DNA of 64,000 nt from Silvibacterium sp049280995 (GCA_049280995.1 JBAPRH010000026.1:1-64000); one strand, 5' to 3'. Counted from the first letter of the stretch, positions 1 through 9,262 are shown. The notes: generated by a model not told the origin, from the letters alone. Numbers and translations: made by a program.

Positions 1-549
1 CTCCCACTCCTCTCCGACCCGCCGCATGAATTTCACCAGAGAACGCGCGGGCAATCCGCGATTTACCTCCAGGCGCTGATACCGGCCGGCCCGCGCTCGC
101 GCAATCGCCTCGGAGGAAAGGTCCGTCGCCAGAATCTCTGTCTTCCAATCCCGAAGCTCGGGAAAATCCTCCCTCAGCATCATGGCCAGCGAGTAAGCCT
201 CCTGTCCGGTGGAACAGGCCGCGCTCCACAGGCGCAGGCGACGGCAATCTTCCCGCTGTCGCAGAAGCGCAGGCAGCAATTCCCGCCGCATCAATTCAAA
301 CGGCGCACGATCGCGAAAGAAACTCGTCTCATTCACCGCCATGGCTTCTGCAATCAACCGCCGAAGCGCACGCTCCGGCCCGCGGCGCAGCGCCGCTACC
401 ATCGCGTCCAGCGACGAAAAATCCTTCGCCTTCAGCAGCGCGCGCAACCGTGACCCAAACAAATAGTCGCGCGCCGGGTCGAGCAGGTTGGACGATTGCT
501 CCAGCACGATCGAGCGAAGATAGGCAAAATCATCATCCGTACAGGCCAT
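1..549 (-). CDS. cheR: chemotaxis protein methyltransferase CheR (partial, 3' end outside the window)
   Basis: This gene encodes the SAM-dependent methyltransferase that adds methyl groups to glutamates of chemoreceptors, working against CheB during adaptation. Only the first 183 residues are present. They include the helical N-terminal CheR domain and the start of the SAM-binding domain, where motif I reads LWSAACSTGQEAYS. The ATG at 549 follows an AGGAG ribosome site. It is the last visible gene of a minus-strand che operon and starts 26 bp after cheB ends. The C-terminal half lies beyond position 1, so completeness cannot be judged. Confidence 0.93.
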   Translation of the reverse strand, partial: MACTDDDFAYLRSIVLEQSSNLLDPARDYLFGSRLRALLKAKDFSSLDAMVAALRRGPERALRRLIAEAMAVNETSFFRDRAPFELMRRELLPALLRQREDCRRLRLWSAACSTGQEAYSLAMMLREDFPELRDWKTEILATDLSSEAIARARAGRYQRLEVNRGLPARSLVKFMRRVGEEWE

Positions 550-575
550 AACGATCAATTCTCCTGAGGGGTTCG

Positions 576-1649
576 CTATCGCGCCGTGGGCCGCGAGTCA
601 GATCGAGGTATAGACCGCGCGGTGGACCGCACAATCTCCGCCGCCAGCGCATGCAGTGGCAAAATCTGGTCCGCCAATCCGGCTCTGGCGACCGCTCCCG
701 GCATTCCCCACACCGCGCTCGACTCGCAGTCCTGAACCAGAATTCTTCCCCCCGCGGCGGAAATTGCGCGGCATCCATCCAGCCCGTCGGAGCCCATGCC
801 CGTCAACATCACAGCAAGCACGCCCGCCCCATACACCGCCGCCGCGGAACGGAACAATACATCGACAGAAGGACGGCAAACCTGCTCGGAACCAGCTTCC
901 GTGAAGTGCAGGGCACAATGCGCAGCGGAGCCCACCGCCCGCATGTGCCGGTCTCCGCGCGCAAGATAAACCATCCCTCGCTGAAGTACCTCGCCGGGCA
1001 GCGCCTCATGCACCGGAATCCTGCATAGCCCGTCCAACCGCTCAGCCAGCAGCGCGGTGAACAGTGCGGGCATGTGCTGCGCAATCAGCACCGGCAGAGG
1101 AAAATCCGGAGGCAGCGCGGGAAGGAATTGTTCGAGCGCCGCCGGGCCTCCCGTAGAAACGCCGACGACCAGAACGCCGCAGGTTGTGGCGGCCGTGACG
1201 AAGCGGCGCCGGGGCGCCACGCAAATTGCGTTTCTCGCGTGCCGGTAAAACAGCGCGCGCATCTTCGGCAGCAGTTCGCGATTTAGCGCTTCCATGCCTT
1301 CGCGGACCCCGTGCTGTGCTTCAGGCTTGGCCACGTAATCGCTCGCGCCGCTCGCCAGAGCCTCCAGCGTAACACCCGCGCCGCGCCGCGTCAGCGTGCT
1401 GCACATCATGACTTTCACCGGCAATCTGCGCGAGCGAATCTCCGCCAGCACCTCAAGCCCGTTCATCGCCGGCATCTCGATATCGAGCAAAACGAGATCG
1501 GGCCGCAGCCGCTCAATCGCTTCCAGCCCCGCCGCACCATCCACTGCCACGCCGATCAGCTCAATGTCCGCGCATGAGGCCAGCGTCAGCCGCAGCAGGG
1601 CCCGCATTACGGCGGAGTCATCGACCACTACCACGCGAATCACGTTCAT
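576..1649 (-). CDS. cheB: chemotaxis response regulator protein-glutamate methylesterase CheB
   Basis: The product removes methyl groups from (and deamidates) chemoreceptors when phosphorylated by CheA. The 357-residue protein has an N-terminal receiver with the acid pair D10/D11 and phospho-acceptor D56 (LVLLDIEMP). It is followed by the CheB esterase domain with the serine motif VGVSTGGP, the histidine in AQHMP and the aspartate motif MLTGMGSDG. The open frame extends 23 codons further upstream, but the receiver begins at MNVIRVVVVDD, so I start there. The gap to cheY is 11 bp, consistent with co-transcription. Confidence 0.95.
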   Translation of the reverse strand: MNVIRVVVVDDSAVMRALLRLTLASCADIELIGVAVDGAAGLEAIERLRPDLVLLDIEMPAMNGLEVLAEIRSRRLPVKVMMCSTLTRRGAGVTLEALASGASDYVAKPEAQHGVREGMEALNRELLPKMRALFYRHARNAICVAPRRRFVTAATTCGVLVVGVSTGGPAALEQFLPALPPDFPLPVLIAQHMPALFTALLAERLDGLCRIPVHEALPGEVLQRGMVYLARGDRHMRAVGSAAHCALHFTEAGSEQVCRPSVDVLFRSAAAVYGAGVLAVMLTGMGSDGLDGCRAISAAGGRILVQDCESSAVWGMPGAVARAGLADQILPLHALAAEIVRSTARSIPRSDSRPTAR

Positions 1650-1660
1650 CGCCGCGCCTG

Positions 1661-2041
1661 TCAACCAGGAATCACTCCAATCATTCCCAGCTTCTCCAGC
1701 TTCGTCAGCAGCCCGCATTCATCAAAAGGCTTCATCAGATACTCGTCCGCGCCCGCGCTCAGGGCCGCCCGAATCGACCTGTGTCCGGCTTCGGTCGCCA
1801 CCATCAGAATCTTCACCGCACTCAGCTTCGGGTTGCTCCGGACAGCCTTCACCATCTCCAGCCCACCCATCACCGGCATGTTCCAGTCCACCAGCGCCAC
1901 GTCGTACGGGCCGGACTGACCCAGGCATTCCAGCCCCGTCCGCCCGTTCTCCGCCGCCATGCACTCGAGGCCATGCACCTTCAGCAGCGACTTCAGGTAG
2001 TCGCGTATAAATCGGGAATCGTCCACAATCAGAGCACGCAT
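1661..2041 (-). CDS. cheY: chemotaxis response regulator CheY
   Basis: This is a single-domain receiver of 126 residues that carries the signal from CheA to the flagellar switch. The sequence starts MRALIVDDSRFIR, with acid residues D7/D8, phospho-acceptor D52 (VALVDWNMP), a conserved T/A position in VATEAG and the lysine in YLMKPFD. An in-frame ATG at 2056 exists, but a GGAGG ribosome site sits 8 nt before the ATG at 2041 and the receiver fold begins there. It lies between cheW and cheB, all on the minus strand, with only 19 bp after the cheW stop. Confidence 0.92.
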   Translation of the reverse strand: MRALIVDDSRFIRDYLKSLLKVHGLECMAAENGRTGLECLGQSGPYDVALVDWNMPVMGGLEMVKAVRSNPKLSAVKILMVATEAGHRSIRAALSAGADEYLMKPFDECGLLTKLEKLGMIGVIPG

Positions 2042-2060
2042 CGGTACAGCCTCCATTCCG

Positions 2061-2474
2061 CTATGACGACAATCGCATCGGATCCAATCGGTCAGGATCA
2101 AGCATCACCATCAGGCAATCTTCCAACTTGCAGGTTCCTGCGAAGAGGGCCTTGCGCCGATCATCGAGCGTCGAGAGATTCGGCTCGAAGGCCTCCGGCG
2201 GCGCCGTCACCACCTCGCCCACCGCATCCACCAGCACGCCAAAATATCCGCCGGGCCCTTCAAAGACCAGTATGTCCGGAGAACCGTCATACGGAGCCAT
2301 TCCCAGCAGGTTGCGCAGCGAAACAGCCGTGAGCGCCTCGCCGCGATAATGCACCAGACCGCCAATAAATGCAGGGGCCAGCGGAACCGGCCGGGTCGCG
2401 GGCGCGCCAAGAATTTCAAGAATGCGCACAAGCGGCACCGCAAACGTGGTCGCCCCGACTCTCACCGAGCACAT
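2061..2474 (-). CDS. cheW: chemotaxis coupling protein CheW
   Basis: CheW is the adaptor that links CheA to chemoreceptors. The 137 residues form one CheW domain: VGATTFAVPLVRILEIL at the N-terminus, then FIGGLVHYRGEALTAVSLRNLLG and the conserved VLVDAVGEV segment. The ribosome site before the ATG at 2474 is weak, and no better in-frame start exists downstream of the stop that closes the frame. It sits 50 bp after cheA ends and 19 bp before cheY starts. The gene is slightly shorter than typical CheW at the C-terminus but has the full core. Confidence 0.9.
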   Translation of the reverse strand: MCSVRVGATTFAVPLVRILEILGAPATRPVPLAPAFIGGLVHYRGEALTAVSLRNLLGMAPYDGSPDILVFEGPGGYFGVLVDAVGEVVTAPPEAFEPNLSTLDDRRKALFAGTCKLEDCLMVMLDPDRLDPMRLSS

Positions 2475-2524
2475 CTCAATCCCGGATTCGGCAGTGCGGG
2501 TTTCTCTCCCTTCTACAGCACCCG

Positions 2525-4618
2525 TTATACCGTCGCCTCCGGCAGCGCGCCAGTGGGAGTTACCGGCAGCGGCGGGATGCGGCTCAGACTCATCACGTTC
2601 GTCACTCGCTCCTTCAACAGCGTGACGCCGGCGGCCACGGCCTCGGTTCCTGCTTCGGCCAGCGGAGTGCCCGGCGCGACATCAAGCACCCGCGAAACCG
2701 CAACTCCCACCTCGCGCACGCCGTCGCGGCACACCACCACCGTCACCTGAGCGTCCCGCCCGGCCGAGCCTTCTAAGATTCCCGACGAATCCTCAAGCGG
2801 AAGCAGCGTGCCTTCAAACCTCAGTACCGGCGTCTCTCCGATGCGCTCAATACTCGACTGCGGAATCCGCTCGATGCGCAGCACGTTACGCAATGGCAGC
2901 GCGGCCTGTTTCGCCCCGGTCTCAACCAGCAGAAATTCGTTCTCCGCTTTCTCGATCGCGACCGCTTCTTTCGCTACCTTCTCATCCTTATCGCTCAGCC
3001 CGACGGAAGCCCGCACCGCGACCGCGCCTGGATCAAGAATCAACGCCATCTCGCCATTGCCCATTACCGTCGCACCGGAGAACAGCCCAATCCGTTTCAG
3101 CAAGGGCGAAAGCGGCTTCACAACAATCTCCTCAGGGTCGGCTAGCTGATCGACCACCAGCCCAAATCGCCGGCCATCGGCATTCAGTACGGCAATAAAG
3201 CAGCCGACACCGTCCTCCGTGCACTCACCCTGCTCCAGCAGCCGATCCAGAAACACCAGTGGCAGCAGCCGCTCCCTCAGCCGGTAGAGCGGCGCGTTTC
3301 CCAGCCACTCTATCTGCGCCTTCGCCTGCTCCCGAGTCAGATGCACCAGTTCGTGCAGAACGCCCTGCGGCAGTGCGAAGCTTTGTCCGCGGCTGCGCAC
3401 AATCAGCGCGGGGACAATCGCCAGCGTCAGAGGGATCCGCATTCGTAGCGTGGTTCCCTTGCCGGCACGGCTGTCAATCTCCACCTTGCCGCCAATTTTC
3501 TCCACGTTGTTGCGCACCACGTCCATGCCCACGCCGCGCCCGGAAACATTCGTCACGGCGGTTGCGGTCGAAAAGCCGGGCAGAAAAATCAACTGCAGCA
3601 GCTCGCGCTCGCTCATCTGCGCGGCCTTCTCCACCGTGATGAGTGTGCGCTCAATCGCCTTGTCTCGTATCTTCTCCACGCGAATGCCGCCGCCATCATC
3701 CATCACCTCCACAATCACCTGGCTGCCGTCCCGGCAGGCGCGTAACTTCAGCATTCCCTCCGCCGGCTTGCCCGCTGCCTCGCGCACCTCCGGAGCCTCA
3801 ATTCCGTGGTCAATGGAATTCCGGATCGAATGGGTCAGAGGGTCTTTGATCGCTTCCAAAAGCGTCTTGTCCAGTTCCGTCTCCTGGCCCTCCATCTCCA
3901 GCCGCACACGCTTCCCAAGCTGCAGCGACAGGTCGCGCACCAGGCGCGGGAACTTCGAGAAAACATGGCTCACCGGTTGCATCCGCGCCTGCATCACCGC
4001 CTCGCGCAGGTCCGCCGTTACCATGTCCAGACGGCGCGACAGCAGAGTGAATCCAGCATCCGCGCTGGTCGCCTGCAAAATCTGGTTGCGCGTCAAAACC
4101 AGCTCGCCTACCAAGTTCATCATTCGGTTCAGCAGCTCTACATCCACCCTCAGCGTGGAATCGGCCGCCGTCGCCGTCGATTTAACCGTGCTCTCAACGG
4201 GCGATTCGGGAGCGGCCACAGTGGGCGAGCCGCTCGGCGAACCGCCGTTTTGCAAATCGAGCAGCCGCGCGATCAACGCGTGGTCATCCCCTTCGCCTTC
4301 ACCGCCCTCGGCTTCGATCGAAGTCAGAATCGCTCGCAGCCCGTCCAGCAGCGACAGCAGCGCGCTCACAATCGCAGCGTTGGCCTCCAGTCTGCCATCA
4401 CGCAGCATGCCAAGCAGGTTTTCTCCGGCATGGGACAGCGACTCCAACCGCGAATAGCCTAGAAATCCGGTCGTGCCCTTGATCGTATGCACAGACCGGA
4501 AAATCTCGGCCAGCAGATCCCCATCCCGGGGACGCACTTCCAGCTCGGTGAGGCCCCCCTCCATGCGGTCCAGCCCGTCCTGGCTCTCAATTAGAAATTC
4601 GCGCGTCAGCTCGTCCAC
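2525..4618 (-). CDS. cheA: chemotaxis sensor histidine kinase CheA with two C-terminal CheW-like domains
   Basis: CheA autophosphorylates in response to receptors and passes phosphate to CheY and CheB. From a GTG start at 4618 the protein has 697 residues. An N-terminal Hpt (P1) domain has H44 in RSVHTIKGTTGF. A Ser/Thr/Ala/Pro-rich linker stands where P2 would be. Next come the P3 dimerisation helices (LLNRMMNLVGELVLTRNQ), the HATPase with N box (SIRNSIDHGIE), MDDGGGI and GRGVGMD, a CheW domain, and a second CheW-like domain in the last ~140 residues. A longer frame reaching 4807 would overlap the divergent gene at 4701 and adds non-homologous sequence, so GTG 4618 is preferred. Confidence 0.92.
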   Translation of the reverse strand: MDELTREFLIESQDGLDRMEGGLTELEVRPRDGDLLAEIFRSVHTIKGTTGFLGYSRLESLSHAGENLLGMLRDGRLEANAAIVSALLSLLDGLRAILTSIEAEGGEGEGDDHALIARLLDLQNGGSPSGSPTVAAPESPVESTVKSTATAADSTLRVDVELLNRMMNLVGELVLTRNQILQATSADAGFTLLSRRLDMVTADLREAVMQARMQPVSHVFSKFPRLVRDLSLQLGKRVRLEMEGQETELDKTLLEAIKDPLTHSIRNSIDHGIEAPEVREAAGKPAEGMLKLRACRDGSQVIVEVMDDGGGIRVEKIRDKAIERTLITVEKAAQMSERELLQLIFLPGFSTATAVTNVSGRGVGMDVVRNNVEKIGGKVEIDSRAGKGTTLRMRIPLTLAIVPALIVRSRGQSFALPQGVLHELVHLTREQAKAQIEWLGNAPLYRLRERLLPLVFLDRLLEQGECTEDGVGCFIAVLNADGRRFGLVVDQLADPEEIVVKPLSPLLKRIGLFSGATVMGNGEMALILDPGAVAVRASVGLSDKDEKVAKEAVAIEKAENEFLLVETGAKQAALPLRNVLRIERIPQSSIERIGETPVLRFEGTLLPLEDSSGILEGSAGRDAQVTVVVCRDGVREVGVAVSRVLDVAPGTPLAEAGTEAVAAGVTLLKERVTNVMSLSRIPPLPVTPTGALPEATV

Positions 4619-4700
4619 ATCCCGATTATCGGGAAGAATGCAGCAGGACTTGAGATTCCGCTTGCTCCCCCACCTCACAGCCGTTAGCCTCAGAAGCACG

Positions 4701-5138
4701 ATGAATCGAAGATTGGTTCTCGCTCTCCTCGCCCTCTCGCTGGCAACAGCGCAGGGCCAGAGCCACGGAGTGCTGGGAAACTGGGCCGACCCGGACGGCT
4801 CAATCATTCACATTTATCAGTGCGGCGAGGATATCTGCGCCACACTGATCGCCATCAGCGCCAAGGAACCCACCCGCGTCGATGCCGAGAATCCCGACCC
4901 GGCTCTGCGCCGCCGTTCCCTTTGTGGACTGAAAGTCGGCACAGGCTTCCATCCCGCGGGGCCGGATCACGCAAAGGGCGGCAGGCTTTACGACCCCAAA
5001 TCAGGAAAAACATACACCGGAACGATGACGCGCGAAGGAAACCAGCTCAAACTCCGCGGCTACGTCGGTATCCCCCTCTTTGGCCGTACGGAAACCTGGA
5101 CGCGTGCGAAGGAAACCGTCGCGGCCTGCCGTCCGTGA
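4701..5138 (+). CDS. secreted DUF2147 family protein
   Basis: The product is 145 residues with an N-terminal signal peptide (MNRRLVLALLALSLATAQGQ) followed by a DUF2147 domain: GVLGNWADPDGSIIHIYQCGEDICATLI, a central CGLKVGTGF, and YDPKSGKTYTGTMTREGNQLKLRGYVGIPLFGRTETW. Members of this family are small exported proteins of unknown biochemical function, sometimes found with lipid or envelope genes. The upstream open frame to 4473 overlaps cheA and is not coding. It is divergent from cheA across 82 bp and ends 3 bp before the convergent GH5 gene. Family assignment is from pattern recognition; no substrate can be named. Confidence 0.85.
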   Translation: MNRRLVLALLALSLATAQGQSHGVLGNWADPDGSIIHIYQCGEDICATLIAISAKEPTRVDAENPDPALRRRSLCGLKVGTGFHPAGPDHAKGGRLYDPKSGKTYTGTMTREGNQLKLRGYVGIPLFGRTETWTRAKETVAACRP

Positions 5139-5141
5139 CAG

Positions 5142-6287
5142 TTATTGCGCGGGGAGCGGCACAGGCTGCGCCGCGGCATTCAGCCGCAGCGCCTTTAGAA
5201 TCGCGTCGTCCGGCGTGATCTCAGTCGCCGTCTTCGTCACCACCCCAAAGTTGCCGCGATAATCCCACATCGCCCAGCCGATGTGGTTCGCCTCGAGCGC
5301 CGAACGCACCGCGCTAATCCAGCGAGCGCGCGACGCCGGCGGAGCCGTGTCGCGGTACGCGCCGAACTCATCGCAGATGAGCGGAACATGCCGCTCCCGC
5401 GCCCACGCCGCCGCAAACCCGATCCGCCCCGCAATCGCCTGCGCACTCCAGCCGTCCGCACCGTAGAGATAGAGATTGTACCGAGCCAGGTCGCCGGGAA
5501 CTTTCTTCATCGGCTCGGCCAGCGTCGACGCCGTCGCTGGAAAGGGAATGTTCTTGTAATAAACCCAGTCGTCCGCACCCCACGACGCGCCTTGGTGCGT
5601 GAACTGGTACGGCTCATAAAAGTGGAAGTTGTAAATTACATTCGCGTCGCGCACAGGCTCCAGCACCAGCAGGTCGGGCAGGCTCGAGTAATTCGCCGCC
5701 GTCGCCACAATGGTGTGCGAGGCGTCGATCCGCCGAATCGCTTCCACCACCCGCGCCTGAATCCCCATCCAGCGATAAGGATCAGATACCTCCGGCTCGT
5801 TCATCAGCTCATAGAAAATATGGTTCGGGTCCTCTGCCGCAAAATGGGTCGCCAGAATCCGCCACAACTGGACAAAATCATCCACGCCCCGATCCGTCGC
5901 CAGGTTGTGCTTATACTCGTCATTTGGAAAAACGCACAGCAGCACGGAGAGATGATTGTCCAGCGCCTCCCTGACTGCCTGATCCAATTCCGTCAGCGCC
6001 TCGGGATTCGCCGGCGCAGCGTCTCCATGCCGCTCAATCAGGCCCGGATCAATCCCCAGCCTCACAAAATCAAATCCCATCGCGCGAATGGTCTTCAGGT
6101 CGGTCGCGGTCGTGAAGCTCGCAACGTGCCGCGGCGAAAGATCACGCGAGCTCGCAAACCATCCGGAAAGATTGATTCCATGTTGCAGCGTTGCCGCCCG
6201 CTGAAAAGCCACATTCTGCGCGGAGAGCCCCTGCGCAGCGCCAAACGCCATTAACGCGGAGAAAAACAGCAGCCTGCGTACGTTCAT
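5142..6287 (-). CDS. secreted glycoside hydrolase family 5 (cellulase-like)
   Basis: This 381-residue exported enzyme probably cleaves beta-linked polysaccharide outside the cytoplasm. A signal peptide covers about residues 1-23 (ending GLSAQN). The GH5 TIM-barrel follows, with INLSGWF, DFVRLGID, the acid/base glutamate E164 in YELMNEPE, the HFYEPY strand and the nucleophile candidate E307 in PLICDEFGAY. The C-terminus GWAMWDYRGNFGV is typical of the family. No binding module is attached. It is divergent from a LacI-family regulator, a common arrangement for sugar-utilisation genes, with a candidate operator between the two. Exact substrate (cellulose, mannan or other) cannot be read from the sequence. 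Confidence 0.9.
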   Translation of the reverse strand: MNVRRLLFFSALMAFGAAQGLSAQNVAFQRAATLQHGINLSGWFASSRDLSPRHVASFTTATDLKTIRAMGFDFVRLGIDPGLIERHGDAAPANPEALTELDQAVREALDNHLSVLLCVFPNDEYKHNLATDRGVDDFVQLWRILATHFAAEDPNHIFYELMNEPEVSDPYRWMGIQARVVEAIRRIDASHTIVATAANYSSLPDLLVLEPVRDANVIYNFHFYEPYQFTHQGASWGADDWVYYKNIPFPATASTLAEPMKKVPGDLARYNLYLYGADGWSAQAIAGRIGFAAAWARERHVPLICDEFGAYRDTAPPASRARWISAVRSALEANHIGWAMWDYRGNFGVVTKTATEITPDDAILKALRLNAAAQPVPLPAQ

Positions 6288-6333
6288 TCATTCCCCCAAT
6301 GAGTGGTTTGCATTCTCGTTCCATACCGCAGTG

Positions 6334-6355
6334 TGATAACGTCTTGATGTTCTCA
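6334..6355. promoter_or_regulatory. candidate LacI-family operator between GH5 gene and lacI-like gene
   Basis: The two 11-nt halves are TGATAACGTCT and TGATGTTCTCA. They form an even-spaced imperfect inverted repeat with 8 of 11 positions matching, the architecture that LacI-type regulators bind. It lies 47 bp upstream of the GH5 start (6287) and about 40 bp upstream of the regulator start (6395), so one site could control both genes. This is a prediction from symmetry and position only. Confidence 0.4.
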
Positions 6356-6394
6356 CGATTCCCACTGAGCGGCCCGCGAAAGCCTGAAAGTCTG

Positions 6395-7450
6395 ATGACC
6401 CGCAAGCCCACCATCAAAGACGTTGCTCGCCTCGCCGGTGTAGGGCCGATGACCGTTTCCCGGCTGCTGAACCGGTCCGCGCACGTCTCTGAAGAGGCTG
6501 CCCTGCGGGTTCAGCGCGCCATTGATAAACTCGGCTATCGCCCCAATGAAATGGCCCGCGCGCTTCGCGGCCAGAAATCCCGCACCATTGGCATCATCGT
6601 CCCCTATCTCTACGATCCCTTCTTCGCCATGTGCGCGCACGCCATCAACGCCGTCGCCCGCGAGAATGGCTACTCCGTCATTCTCACCACCTCAAACGAA
6701 GACACGGAAACCGAGTACACCGAAGCCCAGTTGATGCTGCGCCGCCACGTCGACGGCCTGGCCGTGATCCCCGCAAACGAGGGCCGCTCGCGCCTCAGCC
6801 TCCCGGAGTTCGACGGCACTCCCATCGTCGCCATCGACCGGCCCATCAAGGACGAGCGCTGCTGTTCTGTGCTGGTCGAAAACCGCACCGGGGTCGAGCT
6901 CGCCATTGAGCATCTCATTTCCGTCCACGGCCATAAGCGCATCGCCTTCGCCGCGCTCAACGACCGCCTCTACACCTTCCGCACGCGCCTCGATGGCTAC
7001 CACCGGGCCATGCATCGTGCCCGACTCAAGCCGCTCCCCATGCTCGCCTGTCCCACGCAGGAAGTCGCATCCGTCGTCCTGCTCAATGCGCTACGCGGGC
7101 CCAAGCCCCCCACCGCCATCTTCACCGCCAACGGCCTCACCACGCGCTACGCGCTCACGGCCTTGCTCGACTCTGGCATTCGCATTCCTGCCGACCTCGC
7201 GCTCGCGGCCTTTGACGACTTCGATATGGCTGACGTCCTCAAGCCCCGGCTCTCTGTCGTTCGTCAGCCCGCGCAGGATCTCGGACGAGTGGCCGCCAAC
7301 CTGCTCTTCGGCATCCTTGCCAGCTCCGAGCCTTCACGCTCCGCGGCCAAAGTCGTGCTGCCGGTCCAGTGGGTCGCTCGCAACTCCTGCGGATGCTCCG
7401 CCTCAACGGCCGCGCATCTTCCTCATCAGCCCCGAATTCAGCAGCCTTGA
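6395..7450 (+). CDS. LacI family transcriptional regulator
   Basis: The 351-residue protein has a LacI helix-turn-helix at residues 5-30 (TIKDVARLAGVGPMTVSRLLN), the hinge region YRPNEMARALRG, and a periplasmic-binding-like effector domain (IGIIVPYLYDPFFAMCAHAI through LALAAFDDFDMADVLKPRLSVVRQP). I start at the ATG at 6395, where similarity begins; upstream in-frame ATGs (for example 6346) lie in the presumed operator region. It is probably a sugar-responsive repressor of the divergent GH5 gene. Its 3' end overlaps motB on the opposite strand by 48 bp, so the two transcripts are convergent and could interfere. Confidence 0.9.
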   Translation: MTRKPTIKDVARLAGVGPMTVSRLLNRSAHVSEEAALRVQRAIDKLGYRPNEMARALRGQKSRTIGIIVPYLYDPFFAMCAHAINAVARENGYSVILTTSNEDTETEYTEAQLMLRRHVDGLAVIPANEGRSRLSLPEFDGTPIVAIDRPIKDERCCSVLVENRTGVELAIEHLISVHGHKRIAFAALNDRLYTFRTRLDGYHRAMHRARLKPLPMLACPTQEVASVVLLNALRGPKPPTAIFTANGLTTRYALTALLDSGIRIPADLALAAFDDFDMADVLKPRLSVVRQPAQDLGRVAANLLFGILASSEPSRSAAKVVLPVQWVARNSCGCSASTAAHLPHQPRIQQP

Positions 7451-8371
7451 GGCGAATCCGGAAGCGAATCCAGAAACGAACCCGACCGAAGCCGGGGGTT
7501 TCGCTTTTCTCGCAGCCAGGGGAACCGGCGCCGAGGGCTTCGCGCGCGGTGTAATTGCCTCAGCAGAGCCATTCGCTGTAGGCTCAGGCGCCGCAACTTT
7601 ATCCGCAGCAGACCCAGACGGAATCTCCTCGCTTTCCGGATTAGGAGCGGCATTCAGATACTGCACGATCAGCGAAATCCTCCGGTTCGACGGGTCCAGC
7701 GGATTGCTGGGAACGCGCAACTGTTCCGCTGCATAGCCCCGCACCTGCGAAACCTGGTTGGGGCGCAGTCCCTTGTCCTGCATCAGCCGTCGCGCCGCGT
7801 TGGCGCGGTCAGTTGAAAGCTCCCAGTTGCCGTAGTGCGCCGCATTTGGCCCCACATAGGGCTGAGCATCGGTGTGACCTTCAATTGAAATGCGGTTCGG
7901 AACGGTGCTCAGTTGCTGCGCCAGCAGCGTCAGAATCTCCCGCCCTCTCGCGTTCAGCACCGCGCTGCCGGTATCAAAAAAGCTGCCGTCCCTGGTCTCG
8001 AGCAGCTCAATCCGCAGCCCCTCCGGCGTCACCGTAATCTCAGTCTGGTTGGAGAGCGACTTCAGGTCATTCAACTGGTGAATACTCTTTTCCAGCCGCT
8101 CCTTCAGGTGCTTGATATTGTCTTTGGTGATGGGCAGGTTCTCGCCCGATCCGGAGCGGTCCGTTCCCGTCAGGGTCGAGCGCCCCAGCGGATCATTGAA
8201 GTACCCGGCCACCGCCTTCCTCACGCTGGCGTTCGTGTTCATCAGCCACAACACAATGAACAGCGCCATCATCGCTGTCACAAAATCGGCGTAGGCCACC
8301 TTCCACGCGCCTCCATGATGCCCCGCGTGCCCTTTGTCCTTCTTCACCAGAATGATCGTCTTTGGCGGCAT
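7403..8371 (-). CDS. motB: flagellar motor stator protein MotB (OmpA/MotB family)
   Basis: MotB forms the peptidoglycan-anchored half of the stator channel. The 322 residues comprise a short cytoplasmic tail, one transmembrane segment at about 26-45 with the ion-binding aspartate D29 (YADFVTAMMALFIVLWLMN), a plug/linker region with FNDPLGRSTLTG, and a periplasmic OmpA-like domain (ISIEGHTDAQPY, LSTDRANAARR, RRISLIVQYL). A 60-residue Ala/Pro/Glu-rich tail follows the OmpA domain and overlaps the convergent regulator gene. motA ends 6 bp upstream. Regulation is not visible; the stator genes are near but not contiguous with the che operon. Confidence 0.93.
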   Translation of the reverse strand: MPPKTIILVKKDKGHAGHHGGAWKVAYADFVTAMMALFIVLWLMNTNASVRKAVAGYFNDPLGRSTLTGTDRSGSGENLPITKDNIKHLKERLEKSIHQLNDLKSLSNQTEITVTPEGLRIELLETRDGSFFDTGSAVLNARGREILTLLAQQLSTVPNRISIEGHTDAQPYVGPNAAHYGNWELSTDRANAARRLMQDKGLRPNQVSQVRGYAAEQLRVPSNPLDPSNRRISLIVQYLNAAPNPESEEIPSGSAADKVAAPEPTANGSAEAITPRAKPSAPVPLAARKAKPPASVGFVSGFASGFASRLLNSGLMRKMRGR

Positions 8372-8377
8372 CTCCGG

Positions 8378-9262
8378 CTACGCCACCTTTTCTTCCGCGC
8401 TTGCTCCCGCTTGCTGTCCGTGGCACGCCGCCTCCACCTCCGCAAACGTGGGCCGCATATGCATCGGAACCGCGCGCCGCGCCATTTCCACCGCCTGTAC
8501 CGGCGCATTGCCTTTGATAAACGAGATCATCAGCACGCGCAGCACATACAAAAACGCGTGCTCCTCTTCCGCTTCCTTGCTCATGAAAGAGCCGATCGGC
8601 CCTACCAGCCCGTAGCACAGCAGGATCCCCAGAAACGTCCCCACCAGCGCCGCCGCCACCTTGCGCCCGATTTCTTCCGCCGGGCCGCCCAGCGCACCCA
8701 TCGTAATCACCACGCCCAGCACCGCCGCCACAATCCCCAGCCCGGGCAGCGAATCCGCCGCCGTCAGCAGCGACGCAACCGGCTGATGCGCGCAGTGGTG
8801 CTGCACCTCCATGTCCAGATCCATCATCTGGTCCAGGTCAAACGGCTCCACGCCGCCCGTCACCGCCATCCGCATCGTGTCGCACACAAAGCTGCACACC
8901 GGCGCGTCATGAACGAAGTCCGGATATTCCTTGAAGATCAGGCTCTCCGCCGGATCCTCGATATCCGCCTCAATCGAAAGCATGCCCGACCGCCGAACCT
9001 TGTTCAACAGCTCGAACATCATCTTCAGCATCGAGACGTAGCGACCTTTCGTGTAGTGCGATTTCCCGAACACGCCCAGGGCCGACGAGCCAATCTCTTT
9101 CAGCGTGTGAATGGGGTTGGCAATCAGCAGAGTCCCCAGCCCCGCGCCCACGATAATCAGAAATTCCGCGGGCTGCACGAGAACGGCAATATGCCCTTTC
9201 TCCATCAGAAAGCCGCCAATCACGGCTCCGAAGACCAGCAGAATTCCCACGATGGCAAACAT
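8378..9262 (-). CDS. motA: flagellar motor stator protein MotA
   Basis: This 294-residue inner-membrane protein partners MotB to drive flagellar rotation. Features include an N-terminal membrane helix (FAIVGILLVFGAVIGGFLM), a second at FLIIVGAGLGTLL, a long cytoplasmic loop, and helices around LPGLGIVAAVLGVVITMG and VGTFLGILLCYGLVGPIG. The latter segments carry the prolines and the GPAEEIG motif known to be important in MotA. The start ATG at 9262 is preceded by a GAGGGAAG ribosome site. motB begins 6 bp after its stop, so the two are almost certainly one transcript. Confidence 0.93.
   Translation of the reverse strand: MFAIVGILLVFGAVIGGFLMEKGHIAVLVQPAEFLIIVGAGLGTLLIANPIHTLKEIGSSALGVFGKSHYTKGRYVSMLKMMFELLNKVRRSGMLSIEADIEDPAESLIFKEYPDFVHDAPVCSFVCDTMRMAVTGGVEPFDLDQMMDLDMEVQHHCAHQPVASLLTAADSLPGLGIVAAVLGVVITMGALGGPAEEIGRKVAAALVGTFLGILLCYGLVGPIGSFMSKEAEEEHAFLYVLRVLMISFIKGNAPVQAVEMARRAVPMHMRPTFAEVEAACHGQQAGASAEEKVA

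Noticed and set aside
4619..4807. N-terminal extension of CheA to 4807
   Set aside because: Overlaps the divergent DUF2147 gene and its signal-peptide start at 4701; the residues have no domain character, and the Hpt domain begins just after GTG 4618.
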